Shown one piece after another: positions 22,584 to 29,521 of a stretch of DNA of 64,000 nucleotides. The stretch comes from a virus: IMG/VR virus record IMGVR_UViG_3300025073_000039, positions 1 through 64,000 of that record; one strand, given 5' to 3'. The translations under genes were made by a program, and so were the position numbers. The notes beneath the pieces are model-generated. The model searched no databases. It saw only the letters and a program-made list of their open reading frames with translations, and was not told the DNA's origin. Numbering within the stretch: the stretch's first letter is position 1; each line of letters begins with the position of its first letter.

Positions 22584-22690
22584 AGAAATTGAGAGAGGAT
22601 TTTTGGATAAATCCTTGAATAAATTAGTGGTGGGTTATTTTTGGGAGGATATCTGAGGAGATACGCCCTCGGACTCCTCTCTCAGTTTCT
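22584..22690 (+). ncRNA. Structured 5' leader RNA of recA
   Basis: Bases 22584-22599 pair with 22675-22690 over 16 contiguous positions including one T-G pair. The 75 enclosed bases contain TATCT-gagg-AGATA capped by GGG/CCC and a small GGATTT/AAATCC hairpin. The helix begins about 11 bases after the expected transcription start and ends nine bases before the recA ATG at 22700, the same relation to the start codon as the leader at 15499. It could block or expose the start region, or stabilise the mRNA. No known riboswitch class is recognised. Confidence 0.6.
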
Positions 22691-22699
22691 AATAAAATT

Positions 22700-23734
22700 A
22701 TGGTTGATACTAAAAAAGACAAGATTGAAGAGGCGGTTAAGCTCCTTAATAAAAAATACGGCGCTAAAACGATTATCAAGATGGCGAGTATTGATAAGAT
22801 TAAAGTTGAAGCGATTCCGACTGGTAGTTACTCTTTAGACAGAGTATTCGGCTGCGGGGGTATACCGCGAGGGCGGATAGTGGAAATGCACGGGAATGAG
22901 GGATCTGGCAAGAGCACGTTAGCGCTTTTCATCGCGAGTCAAGTCCAGAAGAAAGGCGGTAATGTTTGTTGGATTGACGCTGAACATGCCTTTGATGCTG
23001 ATTACGCTAAAAAGATTGGCGTAAATTCTAAACAGCTTTTCTTGTCTCAACCAGTCTATGGGGAAGAAGCGCTCGATATTGTGGATAAGATGGCTCTTTC
23101 GTCTGATATTGATTTAATTGTACTCGATTCGGTGGCGGCTTTAGTGCCAAAACGCGAGTTTGAGGGTAATCTGACTGACAATGAGATGGCGCAAGGCGCC
23201 AGGATGATGTCTAAAGCCATGAGGATGCTCTCTGGTAACATTTCGCGCACTAAAACGGCAGTTCTGTTTATCAACCAATTACGAGAGAAAATAGGGGTAT
23301 ATTGGGGCAATAAGAACACTACGCCGGGTGGAAAGGCTCTTAAATTCTTCGCTTCAGTGCGAATAGAGGTTAAGAAAGGCCGTTCGATCAAAGAGGGCGA
23401 AGAAGTAGTGGGTAATAAGATTATCTTTTGCGCTGTGAAGAACAAGGTAGGCATGCCGTTCCGGATGGGTCAATTAGACTTAATTTACGGAGTAGGTGTG
23501 GATATCTTTGGGGATATCTTGGACTCAGCTGTGGATATCGGTATTATTTCTTTGGAAAAGACCAATTATCTTTATGGAGTAGAGCCACTGGGGGCAAGCA
23601 GGCTAAAAGCAATTGAGCGCCTGCGCTCTGACTCAAAGATAATGTTAAAAATAATTGAAGAATTAAAGAACGCGCCATATGCCAAAAGTATTGAAACCGA
23701 AACCCAAGGAGAAGGTGAAAGCCCAGAAATTTAA
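22700..23734 (+). CDS. recA: RecA recombinase
   Basis: The product is 344 residues, close to the bacterial size (about 350). The N-terminal polymerisation segment is followed by PTGSYSLDRVFGCGGIPRGR, Walker A GNEGSGKST (65-73), WIDAEHAFDADYAKKIGV, Walker B DIDLIVLDSVAALVPK, loop 1 region QGARMMSKAMRML, and INQLREKIGV. The middle glycine-serine of Walker A differs slightly from the usual PESSGKT. It performs strand exchange in phage recombination or replication restart. It is preceded by a module promoter and a structured leader; the RuvC-like resolvase follows after two tiny genes. Confidence 0.95.
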   Translation: MVDTKKDKIEEAVKLLNKKYGAKTIIKMASIDKIKVEAIPTGSYSLDRVFGCGGIPRGRIVEMHGNEGSGKSTLALFIASQVQKKGGNVCWIDAEHAFDADYAKKIGVNSKQLFLSQPVYGEEALDIVDKMALSSDIDLIVLDSVAALVPKREFEGNLTDNEMAQGARMMSKAMRMLSGNISRTKTAVLFINQLREKIGVYWGNKNTTPGGKALKFFASVRIEVKKGRSIKEGEEVVGNKIIFCAVKNKVGMPFRMGQLDLIYGVGVDIFGDILDSAVDIGIISLEKTNYLYGVEPLGASRLKAIERLRSDSKIMLKIIEELKNAPYAKSIETETQGEGESPEI

Positions 23735-23765
23735 GTGTAGAGTATGCGGGAAAAATGGCAAGTAA
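23679..23765 (+). CDS. Possible overlapping 28-residue basic protein
   Basis: In another frame within the 3' end of recA an ATG with A/T-rich context (catATG) opens a 28-codon frame rich in Lys and ending KFKCRVCGKNGK. It overlaps recA by 56 bases and the next frame by 22. The K-rich, CxxC-bearing composition resembles the other small zinc proteins. It may be genuine, or the front part of the 23744 protein split by a frameshift. Confidence 0.35.
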   Translation: MPKVLKPKPKEKVKAQKFKCRVCGKNGK

Positions 23766-23929
23766 AAAATATTCATAAGAAATGTAAATTGTGCGGATTT
23801 AATATCTACGCAAAGTCTGGGAATAGAATATATTGCGATGACTGTCAGGCGGTGGCTTATAAAATAATACAACATTTCGCCGATCGAAGATATAAAACAT
23901 TACAAAAAGAAAAGAGGAAAAAGCATTAG
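23744..23929 (+). CDS. Small zinc-ribbon protein
   Basis: The product is 61 residues. KCKLCGFNIYAKSGNRIYCD followed by DC gives a C..C...C..C zinc ribbon; the rest is basic (RRYKTLQKEKRKKH). It lies between recA and the RuvC-like gene. It may bind DNA or RNA, although no family is recognised. Confidence 0.55.
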   Translation: MREKWQVKNIHKKCKLCGFNIYAKSGNRIYCDDCQAVAYKIIQHFADRRYKTLQKEKRKKH

Positions 23930-23936
23930 CGCAATT

Positions 23937-24425
23937 ATGATTTTCTGCGGAATAGATCCTGGTTTGTCCGGGGCCATCGCGATGATTACTGAGAGTAACG
24001 AAATTGTTGGCAAATTTAAGATGCCTACTATTAAGAACGTCAAAGGCAAGAACGAAATTGATTTAACTGAGGTTGTAAAGATTTTTCAAAATTACGAAAT
24101 AATGTTCGCCATATTGGAAAGAGTCCACGCCATGCCGAAAAACGGCGCTGTCTCCATGTTCACGTTCGGGCGTAGTTTCGGGATGATAGAAGGTGTTATC
24201 GCAGCGCTTAAGATCCCTTACGCGCTTGTGAGCCCACAGACTTGGCAGAAAGAGATTTTAAAAGACTTTAACAGAGACGACGATAGTAAACAAAGCAGTA
24301 TCCTCCATGCAAAAAGGATGTTCCCTAAGGATGATTTTAGACCAACAGAGAGAGCGAAGGTGGACGACAGTAATATCACTGACGCTGTGAACATTGCTTT
24401 ATACGCTAAACTAAAATTTAATTAA
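23937..24425 (+). CDS. RuvC-like Holliday-junction resolvase
   Basis: The product is 162 residues, the size of RuvC. The catalytic acidic residues of the RNase H-like fold are visible: D7 in FCGIDPGLSGAIA, E61 in ILERVHAM, and the C-terminal pair in DDSNITDAVNIALYAKL. The segment SMFTFGRSFGMIEGVIAAL matches the phage RuvC pattern. It should cut four-way junctions formed in recombination or packaging, consistent with recA upstream. The Y RNA-like element at 24431 begins five bases after its stop. Confidence 0.85.
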   Translation: MIFCGIDPGLSGAIAMITESNEIVGKFKMPTIKNVKGKNEIDLTEVVKIFQNYEIMFAILERVHAMPKNGAVSMFTFGRSFGMIEGVIAALKIPYALVSPQTWQKEILKDFNRDDDSKQSSILHAKRMFPKDDFRPTERAKVDDSNITDAVNIALYAKLKFN

Positions 24426-24430
24426 TATTT

Positions 24431-24494
24431 AAGGGAAGTTATAAGCAAGTTACTTCTTGGATGAAAAACACTTACTTAATTTTTCTCCCTTTTT
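24431..24494 (+). ncRNA. Short Y RNA-like stem-loop upstream of Ro60
   Basis: AAGGGA (24431-24436) pairs with TCCCTT (24486-24491), then an internal loop (6 nt AGTTAT opposite 8 nt AATTTTTC) and an inner helix AAGCAAGT (24443-24450) with ACTTACTT (24470-24477) are followed by a loop beginning TACTTC. The same order of outer stem, internal loop with ATTTT(T)CTCCC on the 3' side and inner helix recurs at 26222-26360, with shared sequence AAGTTACTTC. It lacks the tRNA-like module. It may be a second, minimal Y RNA or a leader bound by Ro60 itself; a T run follows. Confidence 0.5.
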
Positions 24495-24506
24495 AAAATA
24501 AAACAT

Positions 24507-25970
24507 ATGAAATTTCGATCGGGGAAATCAGTCGGTCAAAAAACTGTCAACTTAGCAGGCGGAGAAGCATTCAAGCAATCTCCTGAACTTGAATTGGTGT
24601 CTCTGCTTTTGACTTCGTTTGTAAAAGATAAATTTTACGAATCAGGCAATGACCAATTAGACAGATTGGCGTTGATCGTTAATAAATTAGCTGATAAGAA
24701 ATTCGCCGGTCAAGCCGCGATTTATGCGCGTAACGAATTTGGCATGCGCAGTATCACCCACGCTTTGATTGGCGAGATTGTCCATATTGTTAAAGGCCAA
24801 GAGTGGGTGAAGAACGCGGTAACGCGCACTGTGAAGCGCCCCGATGATATGCTTGAGATGTTGGGCTACTTTGGCTCAAAACATTCTGATAGTGCCATTC
24901 CGAATTCTTTAAAGAAAGGGCTGCGTTTGGCGGTAGGCAAATTCGATGCTTACCAGCTGACTAAATACAAAAGCTCCAGATCGGATGTAAAAATGGTAGA
25001 CTTGTTTAACCTCGTCCACCCTAAACCGGTGGATAGTAGGGCTGCTGATGTTTATTCCAAATTAATTAATGGCGAATTAAAAAACACTGAGACTTGGGAA
25101 GCTAAACTTTCCAGTGCCGGCCAAGAAGTAAAAGAAATGGCCGATGGTGCTGATAAGGAAGAGAAGCTGTCTGAGTTAAAAGAGAGTGCATGGCAAGAAT
25201 TGTTAGAGAGTAAAAAGTTGGGCTACTTCGCTTTATTGCGCAACTTGCGCAATATCAGTCAGCAAGCGCCTAAACTTATTCCGCTTGCGATTGAGCAACT
25301 CCTTAACAAAGAAGCCATTCAGAAATCCCTGGTAATGCCTTTCCGCTTCCAAACGGCTTACAAAGAACTGGATGAGGCCGGTGTAAGTCGAAAGTTATTG
25401 GATGCGCTAAACGATGCGACCGAACTGTCACTCTCTAATGTGCCGAAATTCGCTGGTAAGACTTTGATAGTCCTCGACACCAGCGGTTCGATGCAGGGCG
25501 ATCCGTTAGACATTGGTTCATTATTTGGCGCGGTGTTGTTTAAAGCAAACGCTGACGCAGATTTAATGACGTTTGATGACGACGCTCGGTATGAGAAAGG
25601 CATCAGCGGTAAAGATTCGCTCTTGACGATCGCTGAGAAGTTGCGCAAACACGACGGTGGCTCAACCAACTTCCACGATATATTCATTAAGGCTAAAGAG
25701 AAGTATGATCGGATCGTGATTCTGTCTGATATGCAAGGGTGGAGCGGTGGCTACGACAACCCTACTGGAGATTTGCAAACTTATAATAAAAAGTTTGGTG
25801 CCGATCCGTTCATTTATTCGTTTGATTTAGAAGGACACGGTACGCTCCAATTCCCTGAGAATAAGATTTTCTGTATTGCTGGTTGGTCTGATAAAATCTT
25901 AGGGGTAATGGCGCTTCTGGAAGAAGACAAAAACGCGTTAGTCAATAAAATAAAAGCAATAGTACTTTAA
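24507..25970 (+). CDS. rsr: Ro60/Rsr protein (TROVE and vWA domains)
   Basis: The product is 487 residues, a little shorter than human Ro60 (538). Residues 1-300 match the helical-repeat TROVE ring: FKQSPELELVSLLLTSFVKD, AAIYARNEFGMRSITHAL, RPDDMLEMLGYF, KYKSSRSDVKMVDLFNLVHP. Residues 318-487 are a von Willebrand A domain with a full MIDAS (DTSGS 324-328, T387 in GGSTNFHD, D408 in LSDMQGW). Ro60 rings bind misfolded RNAs in the central cavity and Y RNAs on the outer surface; Y RNAs gate access and tether partners such as PNPase. Here it is flanked by Y RNA-like elements, an arrangement typical of bacterial rsr loci. Confidence 0.92.
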   Translation: MKFRSGKSVGQKTVNLAGGEAFKQSPELELVSLLLTSFVKDKFYESGNDQLDRLALIVNKLADKKFAGQAAIYARNEFGMRSITHALIGEIVHIVKGQEWVKNAVTRTVKRPDDMLEMLGYFGSKHSDSAIPNSLKKGLRLAVGKFDAYQLTKYKSSRSDVKMVDLFNLVHPKPVDSRAADVYSKLINGELKNTETWEAKLSSAGQEVKEMADGADKEEKLSELKESAWQELLESKKLGYFALLRNLRNISQQAPKLIPLAIEQLLNKEAIQKSLVMPFRFQTAYKELDEAGVSRKLLDALNDATELSLSNVPKFAGKTLIVLDTSGSMQGDPLDIGSLFGAVLFKANADADLMTFDDDARYEKGISGKDSLLTIAEKLRKHDGGSTNFHDIFIKAKEKYDRIVILSDMQGWSGGYDNPTGDLQTYNKKFGADPFIYSFDLEGHGTLQFPENKIFCIAGWSDKILGVMALLEEDKNALVNKIKAIVL

Positions 25971-25972
25971 AA

Positions 25973-26216
25973 TTTACGGAGGCAGCTAAGCCAGGATTTC
26001 CTCGAATTACTTTCATAAAGTTATTCTAACGCTTCGGCGTAAGAACTCTTATTGTTCTATGGTAGGTATCAAAAGACCCCGATCGATTGATATCTCCTTA
26101 CCGGAAAGTCGCCCGAAAGGGTGACCGACCAAAGTGAAGCGTGCAGAGCAATCTGTATCGCTTCGAGCACAGGTAGCGCGATAGCTCCAGTCCTGACTGC
26201 CTTTCTCCTCCGTAAA
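25973..26216 (+). ncRNA. Structured RNA domain of about 245 nt between Ro60 and the Y RNA
   Basis: TTTACGGAGG (25973-25982) pairs perfectly with CCTCCGTAAA (26207-26216). Inside, several hairpins are compact and perfect: ACGC-TTCG-GCGT, AGAAC/GTTCT, TATCAA/TTGATA within GGTA/TACC, GTCGCCC-GAAA-GGGTGAC, and GAAGCG/CGCTTC. No open frame above a few codons fits. The tetraloop-rich design (TTCG, GAAA) marks a selected RNA. It may be part of one long Ro60-associated transcript with the Y RNA that follows, or a separate RNA. It matches no class I know. Confidence 0.6.
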
Positions 26217-26221
26217 AATCG

Positions 26222-26360
26222 ATTTTCTGGGTAGCGATAGAAAAGTTACTTCGACTTATAATCGAGTGGTCGCTTGTTCGAGTCAAGCCGGCGCCTTCGG
26301 GAGCCGTAGCTCAGTTGGTAGAGCACTTTTACTTTTCTAGATTTTCTCCCAGTTTAAAAA
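26222..26360 (+). ncRNA. Y RNA with circularly permuted tRNA mimic
   Basis: Stem: CTGGG (26227-26231) with CCCAG (26348-26352), internal loop, AGAAAAG (26239-26245) with CTTTTCT (26332-26338). Inside is a tRNA in permuted order: variable-arm-like TTCGA/TCGAG hairpin (26246-26271), T stem GCTTG, loop TTCGAGT and CAAGC (26272-26288), acceptor strand CGGCGCC, a TTCG loop, acceptor strand GGAGCCG (six of seven pairs match), TA, then D arm GCTC-AGTTGGTA-GAGC (26309-26324). The T- and D-loop contacts (GG with TTC) are intact. This is the tRNA-mimic design of bacterial Y RNA such as YrlA. Confidence 0.85.
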
Positions 26361-26366
26361 TAAATT

Positions 26367-26753
26367 ATGTTTAGACGAATTAAATATTTTATCCAGAGAG
26401 GGCGGCGCGGATATAGCGACGAAGATCTTTGGGATTTCGACAGTTATTTATCTAGTATGATTGCTCCGGCGCTTAGGCATCTCGCGAAGAAGTCATTCGG
26501 GTGCCCAAGCGACTTATATGATAAAGATAAGAAAAATGATGAGTGCCATCGGTGGAAGGAGATATTAGAAGAAATGGCACAAGGATTTGACGCCGTGCGT
26601 TCGTTAAAAGGGACAGGTATATTACATTATGAGAAGCAGGATAATGGCGCTTTAAAGATTACGGTAGATGAGAATCGCCAAAAAAACTTGTCTGATAAAT
26701 TTAATAAAGGGATGCAGTTATTTAGCCAATATTTTTTAGGACTTTGGGACTAA
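26367..26753 (+). CDS. Hypothetical phage protein
   Basis: The product is 128 residues. The opening (FQRGRRGYSDEDLWDFDSYL-like, then MIAPALRHLAKKS and FGCPSDLY) is a pattern I associate with uncharacterised phage proteins, W/D-rich and helical. It follows the Y RNA region closely (seven bases after its 3' end), so the RNA may be cut from or lie in the leader of this gene. No function is known. Confidence 0.6.
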   Translation: MFRRIKYFIQRGRRGYSDEDLWDFDSYLSSMIAPALRHLAKKSFGCPSDLYDKDKKNDECHRWKEILEEMAQGFDAVRSLKGTGILHYEKQDNGALKITVDENRQKNLSDKFNKGMQLFSQYFLGLWD

Positions 26754-26754
26754 T

Positions 26755-27021
26755 ATGGTAGTTGTTAACACAAAACAAGATCTAAAGGAAATTGATAGCG
26801 CCTACGCACAAGCAGTGGCGCATTTTAAACCCGTGTTTGGCAACACGCGGCACATCCAAATTGTCGAGTCGCTCAACGAACTGGGTAAATTAGAAAGAGA
26901 GCATGCTAATAAGAAAAAACAAGCTGAGGGTATCACGGCCTTAGAAAAGAAGATCGCCTTTCTCAAAAGCCAAATCACTTGGCTGAAGCAGGAAGACGAT
27001 AAAAACTTATCCACAGCTTAG
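26755..27021 (+). CDS. Coiled-coil protein ending in the module promoter
   Basis: The product is 88 residues, helical and lysine/glutamate-rich (ESLNELGKLEREHANKKKQA, EKKIAFLKSQITWLKQEDD). Its last codons, KNLSTA, lie within the DnaA-box-like site of the next promoter, so the promoter was fitted into the 3' end of the gene. It starts one base after the preceding stop. Function unknown. Confidence 0.5.
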   Translation: MVVVNTKQDLKEIDSAYAQAVAHFKPVFGNTRHIQIVESLNELGKLEREHANKKKQAEGITALEKKIAFLKSQITWLKQEDDKNLSTA

Positions 27022-27053
27022 CACTTGACAAGTAAAGAAAAATGTGATATAAT
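27007..27053 (+). promoter_or_regulatory. Module promoter: DnaA-box-like site, palindromic -35, TATAAT
   Basis: TTATCCACAG starts at 27007, TTGACA is at 27025-27030 inside cACTTGaCAAGTa, and TATAAT is at 27048-27053 with a 17-base spacer. The first gene starts at 27084. It drives the SSB-like and SbcCD genes. Confidence 0.9.
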
Positions 27054-27083
27054 ATACGTGTTAGAAATTAACTTATATAGCGT

Positions 27084-27458
27084 ATGTTTATAAAAAAAGG
27101 AACAGGCGAGGATCTAGTTGACCAAGTAAAAAGGTTAGCCGAAAATGCGACTCCAGAAGACATGAAGAAAATGGAGAAGGAGCTTGATAGTGAGTTCAGC
27201 GGAATGGGCTCTGTGGACAGGGTTAAAACATTAATGAGGATACTTAGGAGGATGGGCGTACCACCGCATGAATTATTGATTGTTGCTTACGGGATGGTAT
27301 TAGAATTATCATTATTAGACGATGTGGTAACGCCAAAAATAAAATTGTATCACTCTAAATTTATAGAGGGTAACAAATGTGTCATAGAGAACTTTAAAGA
27401 AAGTATAGAAAAAATTTATAAAAAATCTGCCGCCACCGGCAGGGAAAAGAAAAAATAA
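27084..27458 (+). CDS. Hypothetical protein
   Basis: The product is 124 residues and acidic, helical at the N-terminus (VDQVKRLAENATPEDMKKM), with LMRILRRMGVPPHELLIVAY in the middle and a lysine-rich tail. It is the first gene after the module promoter and precedes the SSB-like gene by three bases. No motif is recognised. Confidence 0.5.
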   Translation: MFIKKGTGEDLVDQVKRLAENATPEDMKKMEKELDSEFSGMGSVDRVKTLMRILRRMGVPPHELLIVAYGMVLELSLLDDVVTPKIKLYHSKFIEGNKCVIENFKESIEKIYKKSAATGREKKK

Positions 27459-27461
27459 TGT

Positions 27462-28181
27462 ATGTCATTACCAAATTTGTTCGATGACAAGTATAAGGTG
27501 AAGATGGGTATCTGGGACTATCGCAAACTCCCGGTCGGCTCACGGTTCACCGGTACGCTCGTTTGTAAGCGTACTGTGCCAGATAATTATCACCCTGGCC
27601 AAGACCAGATGGTCTACGACTTCAAAAGCGAAACAGGAGACGTTGTGTCAGTGTTCGGCAAACCTTTGATTGACATGCGCATGAAAACTGTCCGGTTGGG
27701 CCAAATAGTGGCTATGGAATATAAAGGAGAATCAACCAAGAAAAAGCCAGGCATGCAGCCGGCCAAGATCGTCGAGATTTATTCTGACCCAAAACTTGTC
27801 GATGAGGAGTGGTTAAAAGAACAAGAAGAAATCAACGGCGCTGAAGAAATCGCTGCTGAATTCGGCGGAGAAGTGGTACAGCCACAGACCCAATCCTTTA
27901 ATCCGCCAGGTCCTGAACCAGACTTTATGGCAGGGGTCGGGGCTAATAACCCGATGGCAGGTGTTAAAGTTACAGCCGGCGCTGGAACATTGTCGGGCCC
28001 AAGCGTAACCGCTTCTACAGCAACTGCCGCTGACCCTAAACTGGCTACAATCATAAAATTGGCAAAAGAGAAAATCCCCGGTACGACTGACGCAAATTAC
28101 AAAAAGCAAGTCATGGACGCTACTGGGATTGCTTTCTTAACTCAAAACCTGGACAAGATAATTGAAGTATTATCAGCCTAA
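27462..28181 (+). CDS. OB-fold single-strand-binding-like protein
   Basis: The product is 239 residues. Residues 15-110 show five-strand OB-like alternation (WDYRKLPVGSRFTGTLVCKR, QMVYDFKSETGDVVSVFGKP, LGQIVAMEYKGES, AKIVEIYSDPKLV). A Pro/Gly/Thr-rich linker follows. Residues 130-139 carry IAAEFGGEVV, the same peptide found at the C-terminus of the primase-helicase. A helical end (KLATIIKLAKEKIPGTTDAN) follows. It is a candidate SSB. The shared peptide could bind a common replication partner. Confidence 0.55.
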   Translation: MSLPNLFDDKYKVKMGIWDYRKLPVGSRFTGTLVCKRTVPDNYHPGQDQMVYDFKSETGDVVSVFGKPLIDMRMKTVRLGQIVAMEYKGESTKKKPGMQPAKIVEIYSDPKLVDEEWLKEQEEINGAEEIAAEFGGEVVQPQTQSFNPPGPEPDFMAGVGANNPMAGVKVTAGAGTLSGPSVTASTATAADPKLATIIKLAKEKIPGTTDANYKKQVMDATGIAFLTQNLDKIIEVLSA

Positions 28182-28208
28182 AAACACTACGGGCTCCGGG
28201 TCCACAAG

Positions 28209-28242
28209 ATATGGGGCGCGAGTAATTTCCGCCCCATATTTT
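28209..28242 (+). terminator. Rho-independent terminator
   Basis: ATATGGGGCG pairs with CGCCCCATAT around an 11-base loop, followed by TTTT. It lies between the SSB-like and SbcD genes, giving partial termination. Confidence 0.6.
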
Positions 28243-28253
28243 AAAAAATAGAT

Positions 28254-29297
28254 ATGTCAAATAAGGTATTAATTGTCGGAGATTTACATTTTAAGGACAG
28301 GCGCGGTTACGCCGATTACATAGAAGATGGCCGTGAATCAGAGCAAGCTCAGGTGCTGAGCGCGATTGTCGAAGCCGCTAATGATTGCGATAGAGTCGTA
28401 TTTCTTGGCGATCAATTAAATAGTTTGAATAACAGCTCATCCGTAATTAATAAATTCGTTAACTTCATAGAACGCTTCGGCAATAAAAGACTATTCATCC
28501 TACTCGGTAATCACGACAGAAAACCGGGTAAAGTATCTGCGTTGAATTTCCTTAGCGAAATAACCGGTAAGAATTGGAAATTGGTTATTGACGATGTCTA
28601 CTCAGAAGACGGATTAACGTTCTGCCCACATCTCTACCGCTCAGAACTCGGCACAAACGACAACGCGGAAGCAGCAAAGGCAATACTGGATAAATTACCA
28701 GACGGCGATGTCTTATTCGCCCACCATGCCATCTCTGATATTAATATGGCGTCAGGCGTATCGACGAGTCTCTTCGACGAACCTGTGCTGAATAAACAAG
28801 CCCTCAGTAAGAAATTCAAAGTCACCTTCGCCGGCCATATCCACTCTTCGCACTTTAAATATCCGCAAGATAATGTGATAATGACAGGCAGTATCTTTAA
28901 TGATGAATGTGGCGAACACGGGAAATTCGTTTATAAATTAGATACAAGCGACTTCTCCGTGGAACAAATCCTCTTGCCTGGGCGCGGCATCTACAAACTG
29001 GAAAACCCAATAGAAAAAGATTTTGTCGATTTGCCTCAGAAGTCTATTCTGAAAGTCGTGTTAACCCAACGCTTATCAGCGGAAGAAATGGAGGCGCTAA
29101 AGAAAAGATTACGCTCATTCGAGACGTTTATCCTGTTGGAACAGTACCCGACTGAACGCCGTAAAATTGAATTAAAAGAGGGGCAGAACATCTTAACGAT
29201 GGAGACGGAGGAATTATTAAATATTTATGCCAAGCAGAATAAGCTCGATCCGAGTTTACTGTTATCTGGCTGGAAATTAATTAACACATATGAATAA
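28254..29297 (+). CDS. sbcD: SbcD/Mre11-like nuclease subunit
   Basis: The product is 347 residues. The metallophosphoesterase motifs are present in order: GDLHF (9-13), FLGDQLN, ILLGNHDRKPG, FAHHAISD and FAGHIHSSHF. Length agrees with phage Mre11 homologues such as T4 gp47. It forms a nuclease complex with the SbcC-like ATPase encoded at 29800 and processes DNA ends and hairpins. A small gene overlaps its 3' end by eight bases, indicating translational coupling. Confidence 0.9.
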   Translation: MSNKVLIVGDLHFKDRRGYADYIEDGRESEQAQVLSAIVEAANDCDRVVFLGDQLNSLNNSSSVINKFVNFIERFGNKRLFILLGNHDRKPGKVSALNFLSEITGKNWKLVIDDVYSEDGLTFCPHLYRSELGTNDNAEAAKAILDKLPDGDVLFAHHAISDINMASGVSTSLFDEPVLNKQALSKKFKVTFAGHIHSSHFKYPQDNVIMTGSIFNDECGEHGKFVYKLDTSDFSVEQILLPGRGIYKLENPIEKDFVDLPQKSILKVVLTQRLSAEEMEALKKRLRSFETFILLEQYPTERRKIELKEGQNILTMETEELLNIYAKQNKLDPSLLLSGWKLINTYE

Positions 29298-29520
29298 AGC
29301 TAAAAAAACCACCGGCATGTCCAAATTTGATAAGGAAGTTGTCGCTTCAGTAATCCATAACGAATTGGTTGAATTAACCAGTCGTGTATTTGGTAAGGAC
29401 TCGGCTAAAGGCACGCTTAGTTCCACAATGTTCACCTTCGCGGAAGGGCTGGCGGAACGTATCGACAAGACGCTCATTATGAATCATAATGTCAGCAAAG
29501 TTAGATCTAAAACTAAATAG
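29290..29520 (+). CDS. Hypothetical protein between SbcD and SbcC
   Basis: The product is 76 residues, helical and lysine-rich, with no recognised domain. It overlaps the SbcD gene by eight bases and sits within the sbcD-sbcC transcript, so it may assist the complex. Function is unknown. Confidence 0.5.
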   Translation: MNKAKKTTGMSKFDKEVVASVIHNELVELTSRVFGKDSAKGTLSSTMFTFAEGLAERIDKTLIMNHNVSKVRSKTK

Positions 29521-29521
29521 T

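Noticed and set aside
25973-26216. RNase P RNA, suggested by CGGAAAGTCGCCCG and AGGGTGACC
   Set aside because: These bases form a simple GNRA-capped hairpin and the other conserved RNase P regions and their order are absent.
26300-26360. A conventional tRNA gene starting with the GAGCCGTAGCTCAGTTGG-type sequence
   Set aside because: No anticodon arm or 3' acceptor follows. The matching T arm and acceptor strand lie upstream in permuted order and are closed by a UUCG loop, so a Y RNA-type tRNA mimic explains it better.
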